DNA from: Agelaius tricolor
Lineage: Eukaryota; Chordata; Aves; Passeriformes; Icteridae
Reading direction: 5' to 3'
Assembly: GCA_023055355.1 (NCBI GenBank)
Contig: JALJCS010000030.1
Coordinates: 248,001 to 312,000, forward strand
DNA length: 64,000 bases
Under the pieces are notes generated by a model that saw only the letters and a program-made list of their open reading frames with translations, did no database searches and was not told the origin of the DNA. How positions within the stretch are numbered: the first letter of the stretch is position 1; each line of letters opens with the position of its first letter. Positions 48,006 through 60,199 of this stretch are shown here, in pieces. A program made the translations under genes and the position numbers.

Positions 48006-48539
48006 TAAGCTTAAGACGCCCTTGCCTCAGTTGTGTACAGGTTTGGGCGCTCCTCTCGATTAATTGTGCCATTCCTGACAGCAGGTGTCGCTGTTGGTCA
48101 AGCTTTGAGTATGCTTAATAAGTTGCGGTGCTGGGTGGTCAACCAACTCAAGGTAAGATCAGTGATTTTAAATCAGCTTCTCACTGGTGTAGATACCATT
48201 AGTCATTGCACACTGCAAAATAATGCTGCTCTAGCTTTCTTGTTAGCACATGGGCAAGAGTGTGAGGATTTTGAAGGAATGTGTTTTTTGAACCTCTCTA
48301 ACCATTCTGCAGTCATTCACTGGAAACTCAAACAAGGACAAGATAACATGAAGAAATTGATTGGGAATGAGAGGGTTACGCAGGAATGGTTTGAGAGATG
48401 GGAAACAACTCGATGGTTGGAAGATCTTGTAAAGGGAACTTTGTTGTTACTAGTAGTCATTATTATATTGCTTCTTGGTATTCCATGCATCATGAAACTG
48501 GTGAGCCTCTTGGAAGTAAATACAGTGAAAAGGGTTTAG
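48006..48539 (+). pseudogene. env: ERV-B transmembrane env fragment
   Basis: An open frame of about 168 codons ends in TAG at 48537-48539. It reads through a hydrophobic fusion-peptide-like stretch (VPFLTAGVAVGQALSML), a long helical region, an immunosuppressive-domain-like segment (LQNNAALAFLLAHGQECEDF) with nearby Cys, N-glycosylation sites (NLS, NHS), and a C-terminal membrane anchor (LLLLVVIIILLLGIP) with a short tail. This order is that of a retroviral TM subunit, most like the alpharetroviral type. No ATG precedes the fusion-peptide part (first in-frame ATG at about 48108). Surface subunit, pol and gag are absent: the satellite array abuts it directly. Confidence 0.85.
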
Positions 48540-48550
48540 CTGGTGCAAGA

Positions 48551-48566
48551 TGAAGAAGGGGGAAAT
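48551..48566 (+). other. ERV-B polypurine tract
   Basis: TGAAGAAGGGGGAAAT immediately precedes the LTR start TGTAGCAATG, the expected place for the plus-strand primer site. Confidence 0.8.
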
Positions 48567-48953
48567 TGTAGCAATGTAGCTGAACCTCTTAGACTACAGG
48601 GTGCACCAGCCATCCAGCTGGAATATGTTCTTCTCAGAATTTTCTCAGAGCCCTCTGGAATTCATCAAGGTTACTAAGACATAAGCCGTGCTAAAAGAAG
48701 AAAGAGAAGTTGAGACACCAAATTCCAAGACTACAAGAACTCGATAACGGGGGGCAGCAAAGCGCCTGGACTGTAACCAAACCTATCTTCTGAGAGGTAC
48801 ACACAGAATGTGTGGACATAACAAAGGCACCAAGATAAAAATGCGGGCCTGGCGTGTGCAGAGATTTAGAATGTGTAAGTGCATCATGTCAACAATCAAC
48901 GGCTTCTGCTTAATCCTCTCGCTCCCTTGTCCTGGAGTCCTGAATTTCCCACA
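48567..48953 (+). repeat. ERV-B 3' LTR
   Basis: It starts TGTAGCAATGTAGCTG after the polypurine tract and ends near TTTCCCACA (48953), about 387 bp. An A/T-rich GATAAAAATGCGGGCC element (near 48834-48849) and a decayed polyadenylation site (AACAATCAACGGC) fit a short alpha/beta-type avian LTR. No matching 5' LTR lies in the window, so there is no TSD to test. The 3' end is approximate. Confidence 0.72.
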
Positions 48954-51900
48954 AGGAAAGCCCTTCTAAAAGGGCTCTGATTTTAATGATAGTTGCTGTC
49001 TAGACGATGAATAATGGGAATAGTTCTTTCAAATCCTTCCCTTGCTGACATCTGTAAGTTTCATCTTTTCCTGATTGTACTGGTGGCTATACATTAGTTA
49101 GGACTAGAAAGGAATGAGTTTTAGGGATATGTGGCAAGGAAATTGGTAGCTCTGCTTCCATTTCCATTGTCTAAGAAGAATTCTGATTAGTTTTGGACTT
49201 TTCATAGACCTCTGACTAGATTGCATTTGTCTTTGATTGAGCCCGTAAATTTTAGGCTACTAGGCTTGACCAATGAATAGAAAAGGGAAAGTCACACAGC
49301 TTAGGTGGTTCTCTTGTCAACAACTTCTCAATAGTAGGGCGATTTCTGTCCTCAAGTTTGTTACTTCAGCTAGCAGATTATGCTCACTCCAAAAGAAGGT
49401 GAGAAGTTTGCTACCATAAATGGTCCGATAATTCTTCCTGCTTCTTTGTGACTCTTTTGTATGACGGGATTCTGTATTATTTGAGTTTGTTATAAAAAGT
49501 TGGATTAAATTGCGTGCGTCCGCTCTTGGGGGAAACAGAGTATTTAGCCAATAACATCTAGGCTTTTATCGACCGGAGACTGTCTGAACGGACCGGATGC
49601 TTTAAACACAGTAATTCCTGCTAGTTCCAATTCCATTTTTAGACTCGACAAACCGAATGGTAAACCTGCACCAGTAGGGAGGGACATTGGACTTTCTCCT
49701 TTTTAGAGAGAAACTAATGAAAAAGTTTCAGCAGAATCATAGCAGGCTGTAAAATAAGAAAAGCATCATGAAAAGAGGCCAATCCTATCCTCTTAGATAT
49801 GGCTAGTTGTGATTGGACATGAATGAAATATGTCAACTCTGTGTTCCTGGGTATCACATCAGTAACAGCTACTTCAGCTGCTGTAGTTGTCTCCTAAAGC
49901 TAAGAACAGAATCCAAAGAATTGTGATTCCATGGTCCCAATTCACCCTGTGATGGTGACAGGTGAAAAAGGAGTGGAAGGTGCACGGGGAAATTAACTTG
50001 AATGGCCTATCTAAATCAGCAGCCACTGATTTCCTGAAAACTTCAACAGGTCAGTTGACCTGTTGGGATTCTTTTAATCCATGGTCATGTTTTTCTTGGG
50101 ATTCTTGTAACCTTTCCCCATTCGTTCAGCCTTTGCCCTCAAGCCTTTGCTGACATTTCAAGTATCTCGACAAGCTGGAAATGTGTTGTCTTTCTTTATC
50201 ATGTCATAATTCCCTTCAAAGGCTTGTTTGCCTCAAGTCTTATTTTTGCTGGTTTTCTGCTAGTTCATTGTCAGAGGGCAGCAGGTGCTTTGTAAGAGCA
50301 AGTACACAATCCTATAGCTTGCTTTTCTTTTGATTTGGCCTGTCTAGAAAACTGAATGACTGAACATTTCCAACAGAATTTTCTCTCCCCATTATGTTTC
50401 ACCGGAAGGGCAGATGCAAATCATCTACTTAAACTCTTGGCACGGAAGAAAATAGTGGTTTGCTGCTGCATATAGGTAGAAGCTTACAAAAGGAAGGCCT
50501 TGGGCTGAGGCCCGATACTTTGGCTAAGTAGAAAAGGACTATGGGAAGGTGAGGCCGCTGAATCAGAGGTAGATCAACAAGTTCTAGAATCGTCACGTGT
50601 TCACAGCGTGGCGTATGATGGTTGGTTGAATGAATTTTGTTATGGCTTAAAGCTATGGAACTGATAAAGGCCTGAGTGCTTCAAAAGCCTGGTTTTTGCA
50701 AAAAAGCAGCTCCCCTCTGCACTTGCCTGGGGACTCTGCATCACTAGGGACCCTCACTCCCAGTTGGCCAAGGAGATGATCAGTAGGAATGTTGCAGAGC
50801 TGCTGTGTCCATATGAATGGAATGGCAAAGAGTGAAGCGGTGGGTATTTTTGGACTTTAATACAATGCTGCTGCATTGGTGCCAGTTTAGTCGGTTTTCC
50901 ATCAGTGGCCTTTCTGTCTAGAAGTACACTGCCCAGAGTCTTTCTAGCATGTGATGCCATTTCCTTCCTGTTGTTTTAATACCTTCCTTCAGTTGAAAGG
51001 ATGATACAATCTTTACATTTTGAAGATCCCTGTTAGGAAACACTATGCCAGAGGAGTCATTGCTCCCTTTTCTTCTGCCTCCTTTGTAATTTTCAGAGAC
51101 TCATTTCAAATTTCTGCTAATGTCGAGAAGAATACTGAGACTACTCAGCAGGGTTGACGCTCTCAGCTGCTTTCCTCTTTCATACTGCTTCATACTGTAT
51201 GTGACTTAATGGCCTGGTTTTGTCATCCGCATTTTGCTGTGATCTGTGAACACAAAAAGAAGTCTTTGTTTTTTGCAAGAACTACCCCTAGGAGGATTTG
51301 TGTTCCTTTTGATTTCTACGGTGTTAGCCCTGTTGCAGAAAAAAAGGAGATGGTACCCTCTTCTTGTGCTCTCATTCCCTCCTCTCTGCTTTGCATGTCC
51401 TAGTTAATCTACTGCCATGACTCATTTGGCATCATCTCATCGTGCAAATTCTGCACAGTTGCATGGACTTACAAATGCCAGTTGCCAAGGAGCTAATATA
51501 ACCATTCAAAGATTAAAGAATTGTAGGGCTGGGCAAGTTCAGCTGCTGAAACTGTAAGTGGTTAAGTCATGCCATATTAAAGAGACAGAGCAAAGCAGTT
51601 CATCTAGGACTTTCAACTGGACACCTCTGAGAATAACAGCTTGACAGCAATGACACAGCCATCTTCCTAGCTGTATTCCAGAAAGAGAAAAGGGACACCT
51701 TCAATGGTTAAGATGTTTGGCATGAGAAAACAGCAAGAAATGTAGCACAAAATACTTGAGCCAGATCAAGTGCGTTTTTCTCGTGAGAATTTTGCAGTTG
51801 TTCTTTCTTGTCTGTGCCTTTACTTTTCACAGAAGACAGGGAGGGCGTTTAATTATTATTGTTCTTTTGTTTTCTATTCTTGGCCTCCCTCTTTCCACCT

Positions 51901-54900
51901 GCCATTAACAATTTTGCCTTTCTTGACTGGCTTGTCTTTCTTTACTTCTAGAAGGTTGCATGAGGTCCTCCAACCTTGTCATAAACATTCGCAGACAGTG
52001 GAAAGGAGTAGAAGGTACATCTAAATGCACAAAACAGACCCAGAAAAATAGAGTTTTTTTACAGTCTTCTGTGAGAACAAGATATCTTTGAACTGAGTAA
52101 TGCTTTAACTTTTAGTCCGCTCATTACTATTATTACAAGTGTTTGGCCTTTAGTACATAGCCTTTGAAATCATCCAGCCCAATATTTTTGGCTAATTTTG
52201 TTTTAGTTCTCTCGGGGACTATGTTTCTTAAGGAATAGTCCAGAGCGAGAGCGTCCACGTTAGAGTTATGCTGCCATAATAAAAGCGTCGTAAATTCTGG
52301 TACAGTTTGTGCTGGTAATAGGTCTAGGAAAGAAAGGTTTTACATCTTTTTTGACTTTCAAATGTAACCATTATTTGAAACAGTTAAGAGTTGGGCTTTC
52401 CCCCCCTCCAAAATACTTCTCTCTGGAATGTTACTCAGGGATTACACATAAAAGCTCACCCCGTAAAATATGTTGCGGATAATCTGCAGTAAGCGCAGCG
52501 TAGCAGCTAGAGATGATTATGTGAGTTAAATGACATTCCTTCCTTCTGCGGTGATGGAAACTCTGTCTAGGCAGACATACTCAACAAAAGTTACCATGGC
52601 TTAGCTCCTCTCCTAAACTTCATGTGCATTTTAAAACTTTCCAAGAAGGTGAATTCAAGCTCCTTCATTGCTCTGTGCTGGAGTCCCAAGAAAATATCAG
52701 TGTGCTTTTTGTCATTTACAGCTGTCATTGCTTAGCTCTTGAACATGAGACTCTCTCATGACTGATGAAAGTTGTCTAGTTAAGAGTGGGTCAAAGACAC
52801 GCTCCTGCTCTAGAAGGAGATGAGAAGGTTTCTGCAGTCTTTGTCATCTCTACTGCTTGTGATTTCTAGACAAAACCAGTGGGAAGTTTTCTGAAGGCAG
52901 TCCAGAAGCTGGCAATATGGACAGCTTACAACCAAACACTTGCTGCACTGCTACCACGGTGATACCAGGAAGGACTTAAAAAATTTAAACGGGCAAACAA
53001 AGCAGTTGGAAGGAAAAGAACATTAACCATTATTCCATGCTTCTAATATATCCTCCTTTAAGTCATCATTTTCATGCAGTTTAACGGCTTGCCTTGGTAT
53101 CCCTCAAAAGGAATCTGAGACAGAGTAAGCTTTTGAATGCAGTAGATGTGACACGTGCAGGCCAAGTTGCCTTTGTTGACATCAAATGCCAGTTATGCTT
53201 GAGCTACCCTTTGCTTAAGGTACTTCGCTTACACTAAGAATTTTACTCATCATTGAGCAAATTTTGCTGTCATGATTGAGTAAATTTTATTCATGATAGA
53301 GTGAATTTTACTGTCACTCAGAATTTTACTCTCATGATTGGCAGTGAAACTTTTCAAGGAAAGCTCTGGATAGCAATGTTTGTGAAAAAACAGTATTTTA
53401 TCTCCTGTATTTGTGTGAAGCAGGTAAGCCTTTTGCTGTCACCAGTGTTGCTTACCCTTTCATGTCATATCCCTCTTCATATCCATATTCTGCTGAAGGC
53501 TTATTAATCTACTTTAACATTGGCACGTGGAATAAGACTCCTTTTCCTTTTTGAAAGCTAATGTCATTTGACCTAGTGACAGTAAATAATTCATTAATTG
53601 TAAGTCCCCAGCTAGCATCTTTTACGCATATTCTAACCTTCTAAAGAAGTAACAAAAACACTCTCCAATACTTGACTTTCTTAAGCACACAAAATGCTTG
53701 CCTCCTTTGCAGTTGGCATCTGTAAAATGAACCACATCTCTGCAGTATTTTAACGTGCACCATATTTAGCCAAGTAATTCAAAAGAAATAAAAAGCAGCC
53801 CCTTCAATTTGGAAATATTTTTGAATTGTTTTTGAACATACAAAACATACCCTTACCGTACGCATTGCATGCAGATTTAATCGTCGTGAAAGCAAACCCT
53901 ATGTTTCTGTTCGGATAGCACGGTTTTCCAGTTTCCACAATTGTTCTTGGCACAGTTTTCTACTTATGTGACTGTTAGGACACTCACAGGTACTTCTAAG
54001 GTACTGTAGTAAGCGGAGAAGGAGGAGAGGTTGTGCCTTATTTCTGGCTTCCTTTGGTTTTCTTTTTGGTTTTCTTCCTCTTGCTCTTTTTCATGTCACC
54101 TTTCTAGATACTGTGATTTAGATTTGCAGTTTACTAAGCTGTGTTTTCTGTCTGGAATTCTTTGAAATTCCGAGAGGAACCCCACCGGTAAATATGCATC
54201 TTTTTATGATTTGCTAGCTACATAGAAAATCTTCCTGCTGCTCTAAAATGCTTTTATTTGATATGCATTTTTATCACCATTCCAATGGAAAGAGAACAAT
54301 TCCTCTATTCACTGCTTTTGTACGGGATTCAGTTCAATGCGCGCTAACGGTGCAAAAAAGTCCTGCTGGAAGAAAGGATCTGCATACCAATTGACCAAGA
54401 CACGTGCTACAAGGGTCTTGGAAAGGTTCAAAGTTTCTCTACCTTTCTGGCAGTCTGTCTTCACAGCAGGACTTGATGAGGGATTTTGCTGGCGTTTCTT
54501 TGACAGAAAGCAATAACAAAGCAAGCAAAATGGAGCAGCAAAAGAAGATAGCAGCAAAAGGTACATTATCCCCTCTGTTATTATCATTGTCGAAAGAGAT
54601 TTTTTCTCGCCATGTTACATCAAATACCTTAGTAGAGCTAAAGACTAGAAAAACGCAGCTCTGTTCTGGTTCATTAAAAGCAAAGCCATCTGTGGACAGA
54701 AGTGCCCAGCGTGATGCTGGGAACTCCTAGCTGGTTTCAGTAAGCTGTCTGGAGAACGGCATTTTCGGTGGGCTTTACTAGCGTGTCTGTAAGGAGGGGG
54801 AGTTTATGGGCAGCTTTGAGCCCTGAGAGTGCCATAGGCAAAGAGACCCATCGTGTAGCTATCTGACCAGCCACAGCACACAGAGGCATGATGGATTATT

Positions 54901-55432
54901 CCCAGAGTTCACGTGGTAGAAAGGTTTTCTGCCCCCGTGAAGGACGACACATCCATTTTCTTGAATAGAGCCGTTCTGTAGGTTACAATGGTAACTTGAA
55001 TTCATCAAGTTTGTGCTATTTGTACAATGGCAGTGAGCTTGGATTCTTAAGCTTCTTGTGTTTGACCTGTTTCCTGTTTCAGTAAATAGCAAAACTTCCA
55101 AGGACTGCAGCGACAAGAAGATGAAGCTGCTAGTGTATTTCAAATGTTTGCCTAATAAAATGGTGATTTTTGCACATATTCGCAATGGAAATTTACGGTA
55201 CCGAAACACCAGCTCTGCTCAGGGCAATTCTGAAATTGACTTGAGCTCTTTTCCCTGTTTCTTAGCAGGTGAACTGAGATACTTCTAGCTTCCAAGGCAA
55301 GGCGTTTGACAGCAGCTTCAAAAAGGCCCAGGCTGTTGGATGAAAAGGTGAAAAAACTGAGGGAAATGGGGGGAAATTTCACTTCTGGTTTATGTCATAG
55401 ATTCAGCCAGATGATCAACAAGCATTAGTTTT
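48954..55432. other. Long unannotated stretch
   Basis: About 6.5 kb with no recognised gene or transposon. A TATAAAAAG motif with a CpG-rich start-like stretch (49491-49530) could be part of an unrecognised LTR. An A/T-rich minisatellite lies at 53237-53340. Otherwise it resembles intergenic DNA. Confidence 0.45.
53237..53340 (+). repeat. Diverged 20-23 bp minisatellite, about five units
   Basis: Units share the form AG(A/C/T)(A/G)AATTTTACTCTCATGATTG, for example AGCAAATTTTGCTGTCATGA and AGTAAATTTTATTCATGATA. Confidence 0.75.
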
Positions 55433-56000
55433 ATGAGGTACCAGCGTAGTCTTTCACTCTTGCAGATCCCCAAAAGCTTAACCATCCAGCAGCTTCTTCC
55501 TTGCAACAAGTGCCACAGCCAAAAGCCAGGCCTGGCCGTCACCTTCTCCTCGCAGCCTACAAACTCTGCCAAACGTACCGGTGCTTCTCACTTTCCTTCT
55601 CAGCTACATGGACAAGCACATCCTCTCCATGTCTCCGAGTCCTTAGTGAAACCAAACAGCGGTTCACCTTCAAACAGCTCAGTGTGCCAGGACAGAAAGA
55701 TTTCACTGGCCTGTCCCCTTGCTTTTTCCTTGCAGCCTTTTATTTTCAGAGCACACACCGAGGCATTGCACTTTGCTTCTCAGCTGAGTGCATTGCCATA
55801 TTGCTGGAGTCCCACACGTCCATCTCCTTCTCGCACTAACTGCTTCTGTTGAAACATGCTGATGTGATGTGCCTTCCTGCTCAGCTATTCACACAGTCAC
55901 ATTCTATGTCCTGCTTGCAGTCTGAATCTAAAAGGAGACGTTTCTGACTATGTCTCACAGACACAGATGTACCAGGATGAAAAGGTTGCTTGGACCTTGC
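55433..56000 (+). repeat. Copy of a diverged complex repeat (block 1)
   Basis: It aligns by eye, with many differences, to 59410-59740: GATCCCCAAAAGCTTAACC versus GATCCCAAACAGCTTCAAA, then CCAAACGTACCGGTGCTTCT versus CCAAACGAAACATACTAGCG, and a shared TGTGCCAGGACAGAA (55683-55697 and 59675-59689). It is non-coding; the open frames in it are not conserved between blocks. Confidence 0.65.
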
Positions 56001-56077
56001 CACTTACATTCAAAAACATCCATTCACTCCACAATCAAGAGACACCTTTCTTTGCTTTACATCCTGCAAACTTCACT

Positions 56078-56079
<2 letters not shown>

Positions 56080-56110
<31 letters not shown>
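56080..56110 (+). repeat. (CA)n microsatellite
   Basis: About 15 CA units, followed by AGAGACACGAG and, 20 bases later, a short TTTC run. Confidence 0.97.
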
Positions 56111-56114
<4 letters not shown>

Positions 56115-56199
56115 ACACGAGAGCTACGCACTTTCTTTCTTTCTTTCTTAGCTGCACACACTCACCTATTTCCCACTTTGACCTCTCTACCACTTCTCC

Positions 56200-57280
56200 T
56201 TCGGCCTTGCTGTGCATGGACATTTCCTGTTAAGATACCCATTGTGTTGCCTATCCCTCCCCCACATTGCCTTGCCTTTCCTACCCAATCTTGCATTTCC
56301 TTGTCATTGCTGACAATTCCTTTCTTTTCCCTTGCCTTCCTGACCCATGCATGTCCTTCCCTTGCCCTTCATAGCAACCCAGTGCCTTGTATTGACTTGC
56401 TCACCTATCCTTCTTTTCCTTCCCATTTGTCCAGCTCCAATCTTTCATTTCCTTCTCCTTCTAGGACTCTTATTGCCTTGTCTCCCTCTCTTTTGTGTTG
56501 CCTGGCAAAGCCACCACTTGTCTGGCCTTGCCCTTGAACCCCTTCCTTGCCTTGCATTACCTTGCTCACCAGTGCCCCACCTGGAATTCACCACCTCTCT
56601 TTTTGTGGAATCTCTTCAACATGCATTGCCCTGCCTGCTTCTCCTAGGATTCTCCAGGCTTCCACTGGCTATTTTTTCTCAAGGCCCAGCGTTTCAGGAG
56701 CTTGTGAGAAGAAGCCTGGAGGAGGCCACGTGCAAGCACACCTATCTGTCCTGACAGCTTTCTTCTGACATCTATGCTTCCATGTCTTGAAGTTTGGACA
56801 CAAAGTTCATCTTTCACCCTTGGGCTTCAGGGGCAGAATGACAGTTCTTTTGCATACAAAGGAAAGCAGGCAACCCAAGTGTCTTAGGTGCAGATTAGAC
56901 ATGACCCATGCAAGATCAAGGCTGGACAGAGCGGTCCGTCCGGGCCGCTTTTGTGTACCAGCAATCTTTGAATGGACCTGCCACTTGCCTTGCATTGGGC
57001 AACCAACCAGTTTCCTTGCCATGCCCTGCTCATTCTCCATTGCTTTGCATTCCCTTGCATACCCATGCCTCACATTTGACCTGCCTGCAGTTTTCCTACA
57101 GGGCTTGGCCTTGCCTAGCCCTTCCGGTTACCATTACCTCCTATGCCCAGCCTTGCCTCTAACTTCTGGCACTTGTCTCACCTACCACTCCATTTGCTTT
57201 CCCCTCACGGCTTCAGTCTTGCCAACCTGTCCCTTGACTTGCCTACAATTGCCTACACTTGCTTTGCATTGCCTTACCTG
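56200..57280 (+). repeat. Degenerate CCTTGCC-rich tract
   Basis: The + strand repeats phrases such as CCTTGCCTT, CTTGCATTGCC and TTGCCTTGC dozens of times without a fixed period. It reads open in some frames because of composition, not coding. Confidence 0.7.
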
Positions 57281-57460
57281 CATGGAAGGCAAGGCAAAGA
57301 GTGGTAGACAAGGCAAAGCAAAGCCAGGAAGTTATTGGAAGGGCTAGGCAAGGCAGACATAGGCAAGCAAGCAAAGCTAGGGTAGGGTAGGCTAGGAAAA
57401 CTAGGCATGGTACTGGAGGCAAGGCAAAGCCAAGTGACTTGGAGTGCCTTTCCTTGCTTG
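57100..57460. repeat. Imperfect palindrome with strand-composition switch
   Basis: CTTTGCATTGCCTTACC (57262-57278) faces GGAAGGCAAGGCAAAG (57284-57299) across a 5-base loop. Further out, 57108-57125 (GCCTTGCCTAGCCCTTCC) is an exact 18-bp inverted match to 57337-57354. The + strand changes from CCTTGCC-type to GGCAAGG-type at the centre. Confidence 0.85.
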
Positions 57461-58829
57461 GGAAGTAAAAGATATGGTGGCAATGTTGGTAGGGCTGATG
57501 ATAAGGTATCGTGGGAAGGTATAGTACAGCAAGACATTTCTGTCCTGGTCCTTTCTGTGTAGGAGCCATTGTTGGACAGAGTCAGTACCGGACGTGGTAT
57601 GCAACTTTTGCTCAGTAAGTTCCTGAAGGAGAACAGCAATGCTTTCTCATGGGAAGGAAAGAACTTAGCCCCAGTGTTGGAGGTGCAGATAAGAAGCTGT
57701 GTCGTGCAGCTTAAGGGCGGCAGCAACTTTCTATGCTGGCATATTTGGTTTGGAAGCACTGACTCAATTTGTACAATCATGGAGTCGGTATCCATCTTTG
57801 GAAGGCAGTCTCCTTCCTGCAAGAATCCATTTGGCATGTGTTTTCCACTTTCTCAAGGCAGCCTTCTTGAAATTCTGCCAGCACACTTCTTTTGGACAAG
57901 GTAAAGAGCTGCGCTGGGTCTTGGTGTGCAGCCTAGCTAGTGCCCCGCACAGGTAATGCCCAATAACAGTGGTCTGACACCTTTGTAGAGGATCAGGCCC
58001 TGGATGCTTTGGATTTTGGAGGAGGGGATGCCATTTCTTTTGAGATGGGCTTCTAGTTCCTCCTCCCTTTGGCAAAGTTTGGGTGGCCACTTTGGGTGGT
58101 CTCAGTGAATTGAAAGGCTTTTCCCAATAGGCAGTTCTCTGGCTTAGAGCTGTTGAACTGTCAGTGGCAATGCAGAGGCCAGGCCAGGCCTCTGCAGGAC
58201 AGGGTTTTGTCCCTTGTAGCTTTAGGGACTGTGTGAGCAGTCCCTGGTGCCATCCCATTTGGATCCTGACTCTGAGAGATTGAAGGCTTACCGTGGTACC
58301 TAGAGCTGAGTAGGAAAGTGGCGATAGCAGGGTGCACGTTTATAGTTTGATGGGTGCAATTGAAATTGTAGGCAGCAAAGAGCTTTCTCCACCAACAGTT
58401 TTGCGAGCTCGGCCAACATTTTCAAGTTTGTTACCAGGCTCTGTGAGAGAGAAAAAGTTTGTTAGGGCAGAAGATCTGGTGTCGGCCTTTGAGTGTGGGG
58501 CAAAGAAGAGTATCCACTTGGAAGGGGAAGATCAGTGACATCTTTTTGTCCTGACACAGTTGATTGGAGAGCAGGGACGTTTCTGACTTGGCTGGGTCCT
58601 GGGGGTAGTTGTGAGCTGGGCTCAGTGCGTGTCCTGGTTTTGTGAGTTGACAATGCTGTGGTGTGGTTATTTAGAAGAGCGCTGGCAGTGCCCAGGAAAA
58701 AGACAAGCACTTTTCTAGCCCAGCCCCGTTCGTGTGGGAGCAGTGGAGGGACAAGAGCTCCGCTGTGGATCCTGGCTCTCGGGTACTGACAGAATGGGAT
58801 CCTGCATGTAGCCCAGAAGGAAGAAGAAT
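57461..58829. other. Unannotated DNA
   Basis: Slightly G/C-richer than the surroundings, with no recognised gene. 58631-58642 (TGTCCTGGTTTT) recalls the end of some LTRs, but no partner end was found. Confidence 0.45.
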
Positions 58830-59268
58830 TGTCGTGAACGGCGGGAGAAATGCGACACACCATATGCGTGAATGGCAAATCCCGAAGTTTATTGAAAACT
58901 CACACATATTTATATTGGTGTTAATGAAGCTTATACATATTGCAAAAGCTGAGTTCATTATTGGTTAAAGCACACTTGGATCAACCACACCTACTTCTAT
59001 CTTCTAATAATTATTTTGCTTCTATGTTTGCATTCTTCCAGCTTCTCTACCTAAGATATCTACATTTTCTGGCAAGCGATTTTCTCCCCCGTCTTCCCGT
59101 TTCAGAGAAGGTCACTGTGACCTTTGTCAGTGATTGGACACTGGTTGCTTAGTTCCCAGCTTGTATCCCCTATCCTTATCCATCGGTATCACATCGAAAT
59201 GTCCTTTCTCAGCTAACCAATTATCCAAAAAGCTCTCTACAAAGAATCATTTCATTGTTGGCTGTACA
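58830..59268 (-). mobile_element. Betaretrovirus-like (ERVK-type) LTR
   Basis: In minus orientation it runs TGTACAGCCAACAATG...CCGCCGTTCACGACA. It has TATAAATATG (complement near 58908-58917) and then CAATAAACTTCGGG (near 58888-58901), a compact promoter plus polyadenylation layout typical of short avian ERVK LTRs. The flanks AAGAAT and GTTTAG do not match, so no TSD is confirmed. No coding sequence adjoins it. Confidence 0.75.
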
Positions 59269-59409
59269 GTTTAGAAGCTTCAAAATAAAAGGCAATTGCA
59301 GCATGGCCTCTTCATTTTAGAAAGTTTTCTGGGCCATCAGCTGCTCAACATGTAACTTGCACCCACTGAACTGCATTCAGCTTCCTGGAGATATGCACTT
59401 TCCCTCAAG

Positions 59410-59740
59410 ATCTAGGTACCATCTTGCACTCGAACGCTTGAAGATCCCAAACAGCTTCAAAATGTCCAGCGGCTGCTCTCAAAGAAAAAGTCCTACAACA
59501 AAAAGGCAGTGCTGGCCATAACGGTCCCTTTGCAGTCTGTCAACCAAACGAAACATACTAGCGATTCTCACGTACTTTCTCAATGATACATATACGTGCA
59601 TCAGCACATTCTCTCAAAGTGACAGAGACTATCGCTACAGCCAAGCGTTTTCAGCTGCACTTCTGACTGACAGATGTGCCAGGACAGAAGGCATTTGCCA
59701 ACCTACCCTCTTTCCTGTGCAACCTGACATTGGCAGCGCA
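59410..59740 (+). repeat. Copy of a diverged complex repeat (block 2)
   Basis: It aligns with block 1 at 55433-55780 (see the shared TGTGCCAGGACAGAA at 59675-59689 and the preceding CAGCGG / CAGCAGC segment). Confidence 0.62.
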
Positions 59741-60199
59741 AATATTTTCACATTCTTTCATTGTGGCCATGTCCAAAGCAGCTAAAGATCACACAGGTGG
59801 AAGTGTCAAGACAGAAGATGTTCTCAAAGTAACTCCTTTTTTTTCTAAACAGCTTTTAAACTGCGCACAATGCTTTGTATCTTCTTTCCCACATAGACCT
59901 GCCCTCACTTTTTCACACTCACATCTTTGTTGCAAACATCCAGCAGCTGTTTGCGTAGAAAAAGGCTCTAGAAATAAAAGCGAGACTGGGGCTGCACCTT
60001 CTGCCTGCCCTGTGTAAGCCACATCAAGCTCACCAGTGCGCTCTGTCCTTCCCTTTTCCGCTGCAACTACCATTGTGTTCTCTGGATCTCGGAACCTAAA
60101 GGTAGGCACATTTGTTTCCACAGAAGGGCCATAGGTAGCGGCACAAATAGCTCTCACTGAACTTTAATCCTTACCACTGCCACCATGAGTTTGGTTGGT

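Noticed and set aside
55950..57347. Long open frames (up to about 195 codons) in the CT-rich region
   Set aside because: They result from low-complexity CCTTGCC composition. The encoded sequence is Leu/Pro/Ser-rich without domains.
58830..59268. 6-bp TSD for the ERVK-type LTR
   Set aside because: The flanking hexamers AAGAAT and GTTTAG do not match at the inferred ends or after small shifts.
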